Below, in pieces: positions 1-8,194 of a DNA stretch of 64,000 nucleotides; position 1 is the stretch's first letter, and each line of letters begins with the position of its first letter. A program made the position numbers and the translations under genes. Source of the stretch: UBA5078 sp033721235 (lineage in GTDB: Bacteria; Pseudomonadota; Gammaproteobacteria; Pseudomonadales; Pseudohongiellaceae); the NCBI GenBank assembly GCA_033721235.1, contig JAWWAY010000005.1, positions 124,001 through 188,000 on the forward strand, in the 5' to 3' direction. The notes beneath the pieces are model-generated. The model worked only from the letters and a program-made list of their open reading frames with translations. It was not told the origin of the DNA and ran no database searches.

Positions 1-120
1 CCGCTAAGCTAGCTTCTCTATACTGACAAAAGCTCTCGCCTGTGTTAAAAACAGTCCTCTAAGCGCAATATTCTTTCAATAATAAAACCTTTTTATAATA
101 AAGAGAGTGTCCTGATACTT

Positions 121-222
121 ATGAAAAACCTACGTTTACCCTACAAAAAGCTGCTCTTGACGAGCTTACTGGCCAGCGTCAGCTTGGGCGCTAGCTCAGT
201 CTTCGCTCAAAGCGACGCCTAG
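121..222 (+). pseudogene. Signal-peptide reading frame cut off by an in-frame amber stop
   Basis: An ATG at 121 opens a frame of 33 codons that reads as a typical Sec signal peptide: basic start (MKNLRLPYKK), hydrophobic core and an Ala-x-Ala-like cleavage site (SVFA before QSD). The frame ends in TAG at 220-222 but is exactly in register with the serine hydrolase that resumes downstream, 45 codons later at 256. I read this as the export signal of that enzyme, separated from it by one nonsense codon. A sequencing error or true readthrough are the alternatives. A TATAAT-like sequence lies shortly upstream near 95-100; the ribosome binding site is weak. Confidence 0.75.
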
Positions 223-255
223 CCTACGGGCGTCGATAATCCGCAAGCCGGTGGT

Positions 256-1431
256 TTGGCGCCTTATACTGGGCAGCTCTTAGACTCTGCTATGCAACGC
301 ATTGTCAGCCGAGGCGACGTGGCTGGAATGACATGGTTGCTAGCCAAAGATGGCGAAGTAGCGGCATTCAATAGCGCTGGCTTTGCCTCACTGGAAGACG
401 GCATACCAATGGAGAAGGACACCCTCTTTCGAATCTATTCCATGACAAAGCCAATTACAGGCGTCGCCATGATGATTCTCCATGAACAGGGCTTGTGGGA
501 CTTTGACGACCCGGTCAGCAAGTTCATTCCTGAGTTTGAAAACCTGCAGGTCTTAAGTAGCAACGATGCGAATGGCACTCTGGAGCCTTTGAACAGACAG
601 CCGACTATGCGCGAGCTAATGAACCATACAGCAGGCTTTGGTTACGGCCTACGCAGTGGCGACCCTGTGAACGATGAATTCAGCGCTAAAGAAGTCCTTA
701 ACTCCAGCGATCTGGAAGAGCTGACGGCTCGAGTAGCCACTATCCCCCTACTGAGTCAACCCGGCGAGTTGTGGAGCTACTCCATAGCAGTGGACCTGCA
801 GAGCCGCATTGTAGAGATTCTAAGCGGTATGTCTTACGGCCAATTCCTCGAACAGAAGATATTCGGCCCTCTAGGCATGGACGACACCTCCTTCTTTGTC
901 AGCGAAGCCGATAGAGAGCGCTTTGCAGACGTCTATCACTGGGATAGTGAACAAGGCAAATTGGTGCGCAATAGTGAGCGACCAGATCGTCCTGGCTACT
1001 TCGACCCTGACCGACTGGAGTCCGGCGGCGGCGGTCTTGTTTCGTCGACACACGACTATGCGCGCTTTCTGCAGATGATGGTCAACGGTGGGGAGCTCGA
1101 TGGGGCTCGAATAATTAGCGAAGAATCGGTCACCACCATGCGTACAGACTCTCTCCCTGAGGGCGTTTCACTTCGCAGCACGAGTACCGGTAGAGTAGAG
1201 CCTGGCCGAGGCTTTGGTGTCGATTTCGCTGTGATTAACGATCCTGAAGCAGCTGGAACGCCGCAAGGCACCGGCACCTACTATTGGGGCGGCGCAGCCG
1301 GCACATGGTTTTGGATTGACCCAGAGAATGACATGTTTTTTATAGGCATGATTCAAGCTCGAGGCGCCACGCGTCCCGGCAACGCAGATATGCGCAACAT
1401 TGCTCTGGACATGATTTATTCTGGCCTATAG
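256..1431 (+). CDS. Serine hydrolase, beta-lactamase (class C-like) family, lacking its own signal peptide
   Basis: This is the catalytic part of a beta-lactamase-related serine hydrolase (PF00144: esterases, DD-peptidases, class C enzymes). The SxxK motif is SMTK in FRIYSMTKPITG near residue 62-65. A Tyr-Ser motif (WSYSI) sits where the family has its YxN, and a C-terminal GGAAGTWFW replaces the KTG region. The open frame shown starts at a TTG with no good ribosome site; the natural start is almost certainly ATG 121, cut off by the TAG at 220. Without the leader the product would stay in the cytoplasm, so the gene is probably inactive. A full-length paralogue with the same layout lies at 11188-12510. 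The substrate is unknown. Confidence 0.75.
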   Translation: MAPYTGQLLDSAMQRIVSRGDVAGMTWLLAKDGEVAAFNSAGFASLEDGIPMEKDTLFRIYSMTKPITGVAMMILHEQGLWDFDDPVSKFIPEFENLQVLSSNDANGTLEPLNRQPTMRELMNHTAGFGYGLRSGDPVNDEFSAKEVLNSSDLEELTARVATIPLLSQPGELWSYSIAVDLQSRIVEILSGMSYGQFLEQKIFGPLGMDDTSFFVSEADRERFADVYHWDSEQGKLVRNSERPDRPGYFDPDRLESGGGGLVSSTHDYARFLQMMVNGGELDGARIISEESVTTMRTDSLPEGVSLRSTSTGRVEPGRGFGVDFAVINDPEAAGTPQGTGTYYWGGAAGTWFWIDPENDMFFIGMIQARGATRPGNADMRNIALDMIYSGL

Positions 1432-1506
1432 TCAGGCGAAAGGGGCATCTTCACGCTAGTGTGGATGCCCCTGATTTCATTAGCCACCCTATCGATTCGG
1501 ATTGCC

Positions 1507-1740
1507 ATGAAATTCTCTAAAGAAGAAAAAGATCGCATGAGCGACAAGCTTAAGAACTACTTCTCCCAAGAGCTCGACTACGAACTTGGAGGCTTCGATG
1601 CCGAGTTTCTAATCGACTTTATCGCAGAAGAATTGGGCGCTTATTTTTATAATCGTGGAGTCTACGATGCCGAACAGGCTATCAATAATCAGATGAGTCA
1701 AATATCTGAAACCTTGATGATGTTAGAAAAGCCAGTCTAA
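1507..1740 (+). CDS. DUF2164 family small protein
   Basis: A 77-residue, mostly helical, acidic protein that matches the DUF2164 family: it opens MKFSKEEKDRM and contains the conserved LIDFIAEELG and YFYNRGVYDA blocks. The frame is open further upstream, but ATG 1507 starts the conserved region and has CGGA six bases before it. No biochemical role is known for the family. It lies just downstream of the broken serine hydrolase and its stop codon overlaps the stop of the converging SdpI-like gene by four bases. Confidence 0.75.
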   Translation: MKFSKEEKDRMSDKLKNYFSQELDYELGGFDAEFLIDFIAEELGAYFYNRGVYDAEQAINNQMSQISETLMMLEKPV

Positions 1741-2411
1741 TCACCACCAGCATCTAAATCCTCTGTGCTCTCCAATGGTTTTTCCTGCCTTAGGTAAAAA
1801 CGATAGGAATAGAATATCGGCACTAGTCGTGAAGCGATCAAGAAGCTTATCGCTACAATGAAGCTCGGAGCAAACACTGTCACCAGGGCCAAAACTAGGC
1901 CAAGCCCCACCATCAATTTGCCCGCGAAACGGTGGGTAGCCGTCCAGTTCTTGCCCGATGCTATTGTCCACGGAGTACGGATGCCGAGAAAGAAGTTTCG
2001 TTCGGTTTTGCCGAAAGCATTTCCCATAACGATGAGTAGTGCCACCATCCCCCAAGAAGGAAAGACCCCACCAAATTCGGCCCCTGAAGGGTCTAGCAAC
2101 ATGCCTAAATGAATGAATAGCAGCATTAGCCCAACAGCAAAGTTCATGCTATCTATTGAGCGCTTGGTGTTAGGCATAGAATATTTCTTTGGCGAAATTC
2201 TCACTAGCGCATTTACTAAAATCAGTAGCAGTAAGAAGACTCCCGGCATCATGACCGCTTGTTGCTCCTTAGGACTATATTGAATGGGTTGCCCATTCCA
2301 GTCGAAACGGGTGGCCACCTCGGCAGGCAGTTGGGGGTAGAAATAGATACTCAAACCTATCATGGCCAGTAGAGTGAGCAGGTTGAAGGCATTCGTTTTA
2401 AGACTGTTCAT
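1737..2411 (-). CDS. SdpI-family integral membrane protein
   Basis: A membrane protein of 224 residues from ATG 2411. It has an N-terminal DUF1648-type segment (first membrane span, then RFDWNGQP), about five or six spans in all, and the SdpI hallmark FFLGIRTPWT...NW..THRFAG in the second half. In Bacillus, SdpI gives immunity to the SdpC killing factor and also sequesters the repressor SdpR. Proteobacterial homologues are mostly uncharacterised. The start overlaps the end of the ArsR gene by 14 bases, so the two are translationally coupled and form a small autoregulated unit. No SdpC-like toxin gene is visible nearby, so an immunity role here is only a possibility. Confidence 0.8.
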   Translation of the reverse strand: MNSLKTNAFNLLTLLAMIGLSIYFYPQLPAEVATRFDWNGQPIQYSPKEQQAVMMPGVFLLLLILVNALVRISPKKYSMPNTKRSIDSMNFAVGLMLLFIHLGMLLDPSGAEFGGVFPSWGMVALLIVMGNAFGKTERNFFLGIRTPWTIASGKNWTATHRFAGKLMVGLGLVLALVTVFAPSFIVAISFLIASRLVPIFYSYRFYLRQEKPLESTEDLDAGGD

Positions 2412-2682
2412 TTTTCTTAGCTCCCTGAGCTTGAAAGAATTCGATGACGTACTGCGCTGCGTCCTCGAACACACTGGTATTAATAGAGTAGTAAATGCTT
2501 TGGCCTTGCCGCCGTGGAATCACCAGGTGCGCGGCCTTGAGCTTATTTAGATGGTGGGACATGGATGCCCCAGAAATATCAAAGTGTTCGTTCAATTCCC
2601 CCACGGAAAGCTCGGAGCGTTTAAGTAGCTCTAGGATTTTCCGCCTAGTGGGGTCCGAAATTGCTTCTAAAACTGTTTGCAT
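2398..2682 (-). CDS. ArsR/SdpR-type winged-helix repressor
   Basis: A 94-residue winged-helix regulator. It has the ArsR opening MQTVLEAISDPTRRKILELL, a recognition helix region ISGASMSHHLNKLKAAHLV and the wing RRQGQSIYYSI. No metal-binding cysteine pair is present, which fits the SdpR-like subgroup rather than metal sensors. ATG 2682 was chosen because AAGGA lies seven bases upstream; the ATG two codons earlier would sit almost on that site. It is the first gene of a two-gene unit with the SdpI-like protein and probably represses its own promoter, where a small inverted repeat occurs. Confidence 0.85.
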   Translation of the reverse strand: MQTVLEAISDPTRRKILELLKRSELSVGELNEHFDISGASMSHHLNKLKAAHLVIPRRQGQSIYYSINTSVFEDAAQYVIEFFQAQGAKKNEQS

Positions 2683-2713
2683 AATCATATCCTTTAGATA
2701 TTTAGACAATGCT

Positions 2714-2729
2714 CTAATTATCTAATTAG
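2714..2729 (-). promoter_or_regulatory. Inverted repeat in the arsR-sdpI promoter region, candidate operator
   Basis: A perfect inverted repeat CTAATT-AGAT-AATTAG lies about 32 bases upstream of the ArsR-type start codon, next to a TTGACT hexamer at about 2729-2734 on the minus strand. Its position and symmetry fit an operator for the dimeric repressor just downstream. This is inference from location; the region is AT-rich and the arms are only six bases. Confidence 0.4.
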
Positions 2730-2783
2730 TCAAGAGACTATAAGGACAATTTTATGCGCAGGGGAAGAAATGGATTAGAGGGC

Positions 2784-3914
2784 TTAAACGCAAACCTTAT
2801 TACGGCCGCCCTGCTTGGCTCGATAGAGCGCCTGATCTGAGCGCTTTAGCACTTCATCGAGCTCGACAGAGTTAAGCTGAGAGGCCACCCCGAAGCTCGC
2901 GCTCACTTTTACTGTCTCATTACCTACTTTGACAAAAGTCTCATGCAGCCTTAAGCGCAGCTGCTCTGCCAGATCGACGGCATCCTGTTCATTCGTGTCC
3001 GGCAGGACAATAACAAACTCTTCACCCCCAACCCGAGCACAAATATCCTCCTTGCGCCGATTCTTGGAGATCAGCCTGGCCACGTTTTTTAACACCAAAT
3101 CGCCCTTATCATGACCGTAATTGTCGTTAATATCCTTGAAATGATCCAAATCTACCGATATTACGCTCATGCTCCAGTTCTGCTTATTGCGCGCCGACTT
3201 AAACCGTTGCACTGCTTTCTCTAGGCCTCGACGATTGTAGATTTCAGTCAAAGGGTCGCTCATGGAAAGCAAAGACAGCTCCCTGTGCTCATTAATCAAC
3301 ACGCTGGATAAAAAGCCGATGCCGACTAGTGTATATGTGGTCGCGAGAACAATGACAGTAATGCCACCTGCCAAGCTGAGATCCTGTAGCACGATCAACA
3401 CATAGGAGTTTATAAAAGAGCTAAGCACGACCAGCGAGGAGGCAACACCCAGAATCGCATGGCCTATGTTGTGCATCTGCATTGCGCGATGGAAGCAAAC
3501 CCAAGTAATAAAGCCATAGGCCAAAATTGAATAGATCGCTATGACGGCAGACTCCAAGGCTTGGCTATTCAAAGAGTAGAAGAAAGCACACAAAGCCACG
3601 TGGAGTGCTGCAAGGAGCTTCCCATGCAGCCCGCGTTGCAAGGGCTTATACACCGCCAGTAACAATATATAGCTGCACAACAAAAAGCTGAGCTCAGAGT
3701 TATCAGAGCTTACAGGAGAGTCACTGACGGCGTTACGCGCTAGGACCAACCAACCAAGCTCGCCAAGAATAAAGTATATTTGAAACAGGGTTGGGGATAG
3801 CACTGAAGAGCGAACATTGCGAATAAAATAAGCAACGGCAATAAGCCCCAACACCATTGCATTCATCACAATGAAAAGGGCATAAGTATACATAGTCGGA
3901 TCGATATCTATCAT
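2784..3914 (-). CDS. Membrane-bound diguanylate cyclase (GGDEF domain)
   Basis: A 376-residue protein with roughly six N-terminal membrane spans (residues about 10-215) followed by a complete GGDEF domain. The catalytic signature is GGEEF at about 296-300, preceded five residues earlier by RKED, an intact RxxD product-inhibition site. It should make cyclic di-GMP from two GTP, with feedback control. The membrane part has no recognised named sensor domain in my reading. It is monocistronic, between panB and the ArsR/SdpI pair. Confidence 0.9.
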   Translation of the reverse strand: MIDIDPTMYTYALFIVMNAMVLGLIAVAYFIRNVRSSVLSPTLFQIYFILGELGWLVLARNAVSDSPVSSDNSELSFLLCSYILLLAVYKPLQRGLHGKLLAALHVALCAFFYSLNSQALESAVIAIYSILAYGFITWVCFHRAMQMHNIGHAILGVASSLVVLSSFINSYVLIVLQDLSLAGGITVIVLATTYTLVGIGFLSSVLINEHRELSLLSMSDPLTEIYNRRGLEKAVQRFKSARNKQNWSMSVISVDLDHFKDINDNYGHDKGDLVLKNVARLISKNRRKEDICARVGGEEFVIVLPDTNEQDAVDLAEQLRLRLHETFVKVGNETVKVSASFGVASQLNSVELDEVLKRSDQALYRAKQGGRNKVCV

Positions 3915-3970
3915 TACGCGCTCAACAGCTTACTCGATACCCTACAGAGTACATGGACTAGTAGAGGATT

Positions 3971-4756
3971 TCAGCCTTTGTTTTTAGATCGCAACTCGAT
4001 GATATTATTCGGAAACTCCATTGTTTCCACCTCTGTGACGAACTCTTTTGCTACTTTAAGGATGGTGTCGCTAACATGCGCGTATTGTTTAGAGAATGGC
4101 GGCCAGTAGTCCCCCAAGCCTAAGGCATCGTTAATCACCAATACTTGACCATCACAATCTGGGCCTGCACCAATGCCAATAGTGGGACCAGCGAGCGCTT
4201 GGGTAATAGTCTTTGCCAGCTCGTAAGGGATATGCTCGAGCACCACCATGAAGGCTCCAGCCGCTTCGATTTGCTTAGCCTCCTGCACAATTCGCTGAGC
4301 CTCGTCGTCGGTTCCACCGACCTTCTTGAACGAAGTCGCAGTCTGCGGAGTTAGACCGGTATGACCGACAACGGGAATACCATTGCCGACTAAGTAATTA
4401 ATCACATCAAGCTTAGGCCCCTCAAGCTTAATACTGTCGGCCCCGGCCGCCATTAAGCGTTTAGCACTAACAAGTGCTGTCTCTGGGTCTTCGTCAGTAA
4501 GATACGGTAAATCACCAATGATATGCGTTTGCTTAGCCCCTCTGCGTACCGCAGCAATATGGTATTCCATATGCTCAATGGTCACATCGCGAGTACTACT
4601 AAAACCCATTTCCACCATACCCACAGTATCGCCTACTAGAATCACCGGAACCCCAGCCTCCTCTATGCTTCTGGCCACAGGGCATGTATAGGCGGTTAAC
4701 ATGGTAATGGGCTTCTGGCCCTTCATGCTGGCAAGGTCTCTAGCTAATTTTTTCAT
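3971..4756 (-). CDS. panB: 3-methyl-2-oxobutanoate hydroxymethyltransferase
   Basis: PanB transfers a hydroxymethyl group from methylene-tetrahydrofolate to alpha-ketoisovalerate, the first committed step of pantothenate (and CoA) synthesis. Family motifs are clear: MLTAYTCPVARSIEEAG, ILVGDTVGMVEMG, ADSIKLEGP, PVVGHTGLTPQ and IGIGAGPDCDGQVLV. The product is 261 residues, a normal length. ATG 4756 was chosen because GGAG lies six bases before it; the GTG at 4771 would bury that site. Unlike many proteobacteria there is no adjacent panC. Confidence 0.95.
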   Translation of the reverse strand: MKKLARDLASMKGQKPITMLTAYTCPVARSIEEAGVPVILVGDTVGMVEMGFSSTRDVTIEHMEYHIAAVRRGAKQTHIIGDLPYLTDEDPETALVSAKRLMAAGADSIKLEGPKLDVINYLVGNGIPVVGHTGLTPQTATSFKKVGGTDDEAQRIVQEAKQIEAAGAFMVVLEHIPYELAKTITQALAGPTIGIGAGPDCDGQVLVINDALGLGDYWPPFSKQYAHVSDTILKVAKEFVTEVETMEFPNNIIELRSKNKG

Positions 4757-4964
4757 CGTTTTCTCCGCCACTCTAAGGCAATTGAGCTGCTCGCGAGTAT
4801 ATGGTGCACTTTGGCTTCCATTATATGCTTCTAAGGGCTTTATCTAAACAAAAACTGCTTATTCACAGCCTCAGTGTCAATTCAAATGGCGACTACAAAG
4901 AAACACAAAAACAAGTTAATCTTCTCATCCTATATGTTAAGCACAGCACGCTTTGGAGAGCACC

Positions 4965-6005
4965 ATGGGTAAACTTTACAATAATATTCTTGAGACAGTC
5001 GGCAATACTCCGGTCGTAAAATTGAACCGTATGGCCCCCGAAGGCGTTAATGTTTACGTGAAGATTGAGGCCTTTAACCCCATGGGTTCTGTAAAAGATA
5101 GGTTGGCGCTGGGCGTAATAGAAGACGCCGAGCGACGCGGCGAGCTAAAACCGGGGCAAACAATAGTAGAGGCCACTAGCGGCAATACCGGCATCGGCTT
5201 GGCGATGGTCTGTGCGCAAAAAGGCTATCCCTTAGTGATTACAATGGCAGAAAGTTTCAGTGTGGAGCGACGTAAACTCATGCGTTTCCTGGGAGCCAAA
5301 GTAGTGTTAACACCAGCGGCACAAAAAGGCACTGGCATGGTAGCAAAAGCGAAAGAATTAGCTGAAAAACACGGCTGGTGGCAGTCTCGACAATTTGAAA
5401 ATCCGGCCAATGCGGATACCCATGCGCGCACTACCGCTGTAGAAATCCTAGAAGACTTTGCCGACACTCACTTGGACTACTGGGTAAGTGGTTTCGGAAC
5501 GGGCGGAACTGTCAACGGCGTGTCTCGCGTTCTTAAGGAGAAGAGTCCAAATACCAAAATTATTGTGTGCGAGCCTAAGGACGCACCGATGCTAAGCAGT
5601 GGAGTGGCTCAACCATTAGCGGCAGACGGATCAATAAGCGATAGTCATCCAAGCTTTAAGCCTCACCCTATGCAGGGCTGGTCACCCGATTTCATTCCAA
5701 AATTAGTACGTGAAGTCACCGAGCGTGCGAGCATCGATGAGCTGAGAGTGATAGAAGGGCCCGATGCCATCGCCACATCTAAACAATTGGCCCAACAGGA
5801 AGGTATTTTTGTTGGCATCTCAGCCGGCGGCACACTCGCCGGAGCCTTGGCTCTGGCCAAGGAAGCGCCGAAAGGCAGCAATATTCTTTGCATGCTTCCA
5901 GACACAGGCGAGCGCTATCTGAGTACGCCTTTATTTGCCGATGTTTCCGAAGCGATGACCGATGCAGAGATTGAAATTTCACACTCAACCCCCGGTTATC
6001 AATAA
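4965..6005 (+). CDS. cysK: Cysteine synthase (O-acetylserine sulfhydrylase)
   Basis: A PLP-dependent enzyme that makes L-cysteine from O-acetylserine and sulfide. Visible motifs are the PLP lysine in NPMGSVKDR, the substrate loop TSGNTG, the phosphate-binding GTGGT and the C-terminal DTGERYLST. The product is 346 residues from ATG 4965, which has GGAGAG four bases upstream. It is slightly longer than E. coli CysK (323) but the fold is complete. CysM or a cystathionine beta-synthase-like enzyme are less likely alternatives. It stands alone, facing the outer-membrane barrel gene at 6063. Confidence 0.88.
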   Translation: MGKLYNNILETVGNTPVVKLNRMAPEGVNVYVKIEAFNPMGSVKDRLALGVIEDAERRGELKPGQTIVEATSGNTGIGLAMVCAQKGYPLVITMAESFSVERRKLMRFLGAKVVLTPAAQKGTGMVAKAKELAEKHGWWQSRQFENPANADTHARTTAVEILEDFADTHLDYWVSGFGTGGTVNGVSRVLKEKSPNTKIIVCEPKDAPMLSSGVAQPLAADGSISDSHPSFKPHPMQGWSPDFIPKLVREVTERASIDELRVIEGPDAIATSKQLAQQEGIFVGISAGGTLAGALALAKEAPKGSNILCMLPDTGERYLSTPLFADVSEAMTDAEIEISHSTPGYQ

Positions 6006-6016
6006 GACCTCAAGGC

Positions 6017-6045
6017 CGGTGGCATGCAATGATTGCGCGCCACCG
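6017..6045 (+). terminator. Weak stem-loop between cysK and the converging operon
   Basis: CGGTGGC (6017-6023) pairs with GCCACCG (6039-6045), 12 bases after the cysK stop codon. There is no clear T run, so termination strength is doubtful, but the position between two converging genes fits a terminator. Confidence 0.35.
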
Positions 6046-6062
6046 ATGCCGCTCCATAGAAC

Positions 6063-7385
6063 TTAGAAGGCGTACTCAAGGCCAAGGCTGAATCGGCTTT
6101 CATCCTGAAACTGTCCGAATACCGCGTCTGCGCTGCCATAGTAGCCATCGAAAGCTGCCCTGAAGGTAATATTGGCGCGATAGCGGTAATTCGCTGCTAG
6201 ATGCCAGTAACCATCATCGTCGTTCAGAGAATGCACTGCCAAACCATCAATAGTCAGAACTTGATTCATAAAATCACGACGAATTAAAAAGGTGACCTGC
6301 TGCTCTTTCTTATCGCGAGCGAACGCCGGGTCATCATCTAGCAATGTACTAAGGAACCACTGAGCGCTCAGTAAAGTATCAGAGAAGCCATTATAGTCAA
6401 TTCCAACAACGCCCTTTACTTCCCTCGTTTTGGGAAAGCGCTTTTGTATGGTGTTTGGTGCCACTACGCCTCGATCGCTAAACGGTATCGAGTCGCTGAT
6501 GTAGGCAGTCTCCCCCCTTAGCGTGAAACTGGAGAAAGCTTTCGCAAAGCTCCCCCCCAACAGATGCGTTCTTTTGTAAGCCATATCAATGAACTGAGTC
6601 GTGCCATCACTGTACTGAGAAATCGCACTATTATTAGCGTATTGATAGAGATAACTTAAGCCCACATCCCAACCACCTACAAAGCCTGTCACGCGAAACC
6701 CATAGTCAGAGTCCTTTACTATATGCTTAGGCTTTTCCGCGACACGCAACTCAAGCGGCTGAGTATAGTCAATGCTAGGGGATAGTTTTGAAGAGCTAAT
6801 GGAAAATGCAGCTCCACTCTCTGGATATACATGATAGGTTTGATCCGGCAACCAAACCATTTGTAGCATCCAATTTCCTACTGGTACTTCGATATTTGCC
6901 GCCCACAAGGGTATGCGCCGGTCTTCTATCTCATCGGAGATAAACTCTCGGTAGCGCATTGGATTAACAACATCCAATACCTGAAGTCCATCGGACTGGC
7001 CCCACACTATCTGCTGCTTGCCTAAGCGAAAGAAGATATCAGCGCTATAGCCATCGATATAAAGCTCTCTCAGCTCCAACTCAGATTCATCCGAGAACTG
7101 CCACGGCTTATTGAACTTACCTCTACTGGAGAGGCTAGGCTTGCCCGGCTCGAGCTGATCCTTTGACTCATGCCGCACAATAGTTTCCGAGTACAGACGT
7201 GCGCCATTACTAAAACTAGTTTCAAGCTCGAGCGACAGCACAGTGTCGATAGACTGAACCCTGCCAGCATATCTATCGGTGTCATCCAATAGATATGAGG
7301 CCTGAGTATCAAAAGCACCGCGAATTTCTGTATCGGCCAAAGCGAGGCTGGGTATGAGCAGCCCCGCGATAACAATCTTCCTCAT
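6063..7385 (-). CDS. Outer-membrane beta-barrel protein, DUF1302-like
   Basis: A 440-residue secreted protein with a signal peptide (MRKIVIAGLLIPSLALA) and then alternating amphipathic strands ending in an aromatic C-terminus (GLEYAF), the signature of BAM-inserted barrels. The segment RLGKQQIVWGQSDGLQVLD and the following NPMRYREF region resemble DUF1302 proteins. It is the last gene of a three-gene operon; its ATG overlaps the LolA-like gene's stop (ATGA), and AGAGG precedes it. By context it is probably the outer-membrane end point of material moved by the RND protein and its periplasmic partner. The cargo is unknown. Confidence 0.8.
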   Translation of the reverse strand: MRKIVIAGLLIPSLALADTEIRGAFDTQASYLLDDTDRYAGRVQSIDTVLSLELETSFSNGARLYSETIVRHESKDQLEPGKPSLSSRGKFNKPWQFSDESELELRELYIDGYSADIFFRLGKQQIVWGQSDGLQVLDVVNPMRYREFISDEIEDRRIPLWAANIEVPVGNWMLQMVWLPDQTYHVYPESGAAFSISSSKLSPSIDYTQPLELRVAEKPKHIVKDSDYGFRVTGFVGGWDVGLSYLYQYANNSAISQYSDGTTQFIDMAYKRTHLLGGSFAKAFSSFTLRGETAYISDSIPFSDRGVVAPNTIQKRFPKTREVKGVVGIDYNGFSDTLLSAQWFLSTLLDDDPAFARDKKEQQVTFLIRRDFMNQVLTIDGLAVHSLNDDDGYWHLAANYRYRANITFRAAFDGYYGSADAVFGQFQDESRFSLGLEYAF

Positions 7386-8194
7386 CTTAATCCTCTGCGC
7401 AGGCTCGATTGACTAAATAGATCGTCATCAATTGGCGTCTTATAATCCACATCCGAGAAAGTTAAAGAGGTCTTGTGGGATGTCTTATGGTTTTCCACGT
7501 CCACTTTAAGCGTGGTCCATATCCCGTCAATCATTTCTATCTGAGAATTTTCAACAGTCTTTAGAGCGTTGCCATTAAGGTCCCAAAACTCGGAGCGGCG
7601 CGACATCCACACTTCTGTGTCTACATGCAAAAGCACTTTGCTATAGCCGAGCTCATCGGCGGTGTCACTATCGACAGGTGTCGCCTCTATTTTTACCAGG
7701 GAGCGACCATCAATCTCAGCCTCGCCTTTCAAGCTAAAGACATAGTCTTGAGTCTCAAGTTTATTCTCTTTCTTGATTTCCTCGTAGGTTAGGTCGGTAC
7801 CCAAGAAGTAGTCGCCTCTATTGGAGCTAGAGATGCGTCTAACCTTTCGCAGAGCTGGGAGATACAACCATTGATCATCGTCTTGTTCAGCATCGGAATA
7901 ATCGAATGTGAGAAAACCCGTACCGCGAACATTACTGGGATCTGTGTAAAACAGCACTGTTCTTTTTTCATCGTCAAAATATTTGCGGTAGCCAACAGTT
8001 TTCTCTACACGCGAAATACCCCTGCGATCTGTTAGCTCAATAGTTAAGGAGCGAGTCACAAAGGCTCCATCGTCGCGGCCATTGATCTTGTCGACTATAT
8101 CGAGCGCCGTCATCTCTCCTTCCTGCGCCATGGCGGTGGTAGAGAGAATACCTAGCAGCAGGCTTAGCATCTTAACGCGTCCGAATTGAATCAT
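7382..8194 (-). CDS. LolA-like periplasmic protein (outer-membrane lipoprotein-sorting family)
   Basis: A 270-residue exported protein with a cleavable signal (ending TTAMAQ) and a LolA/LolB-like fold of the PF17131 type: blocks YRKYFDDEKRTVLFY, GTGFLTFDY, DDQWLYLPALRKVRRI and GDYFLGTDLTYEEI are characteristic. The family forms a half-barrel that shields lipids or acyl chains. It is not LolA itself, which is shorter and stands elsewhere. Its start overlaps the RND stop by four bases with GGAGG upstream, and its stop overlaps the barrel gene's start, so three products are made in a fixed ratio. A lipid or lipoprotein shuttle between the RND pump and the outer membrane is the natural inference. 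Confidence 0.85.
   Translation of the reverse strand: MIQFGRVKMLSLLLGILSTTAMAQEGEMTALDIVDKINGRDDGAFVTRSLTIELTDRRGISRVEKTVGYRKYFDDEKRTVLFYTDPSNVRGTGFLTFDYSDAEQDDDQWLYLPALRKVRRISSSNRGDYFLGTDLTYEEIKKENKLETQDYVFSLKGEAEIDGRSLVKIEATPVDSDTADELGYSKVLLHVDTEVWMSRRSEFWDLNGNALKTVENSQIEMIDGIWTTLKVDVENHKTSHKTSLTFSDVDYKTPIDDDLFSQSSLRRGLR

Noticed and set aside
220..222. Pyrrolysine or programmed readthrough at the TAG codon
   Set aside because: No supporting context such as a hairpin or pyl genes is visible; a nonsense mutation or a base-call error is simpler.
4953..4965. Earlier cysK start four codons upstream
   Set aside because: It would lie on the GGAGAG ribosome site; ATG 4965 with that site four bases upstream is better.
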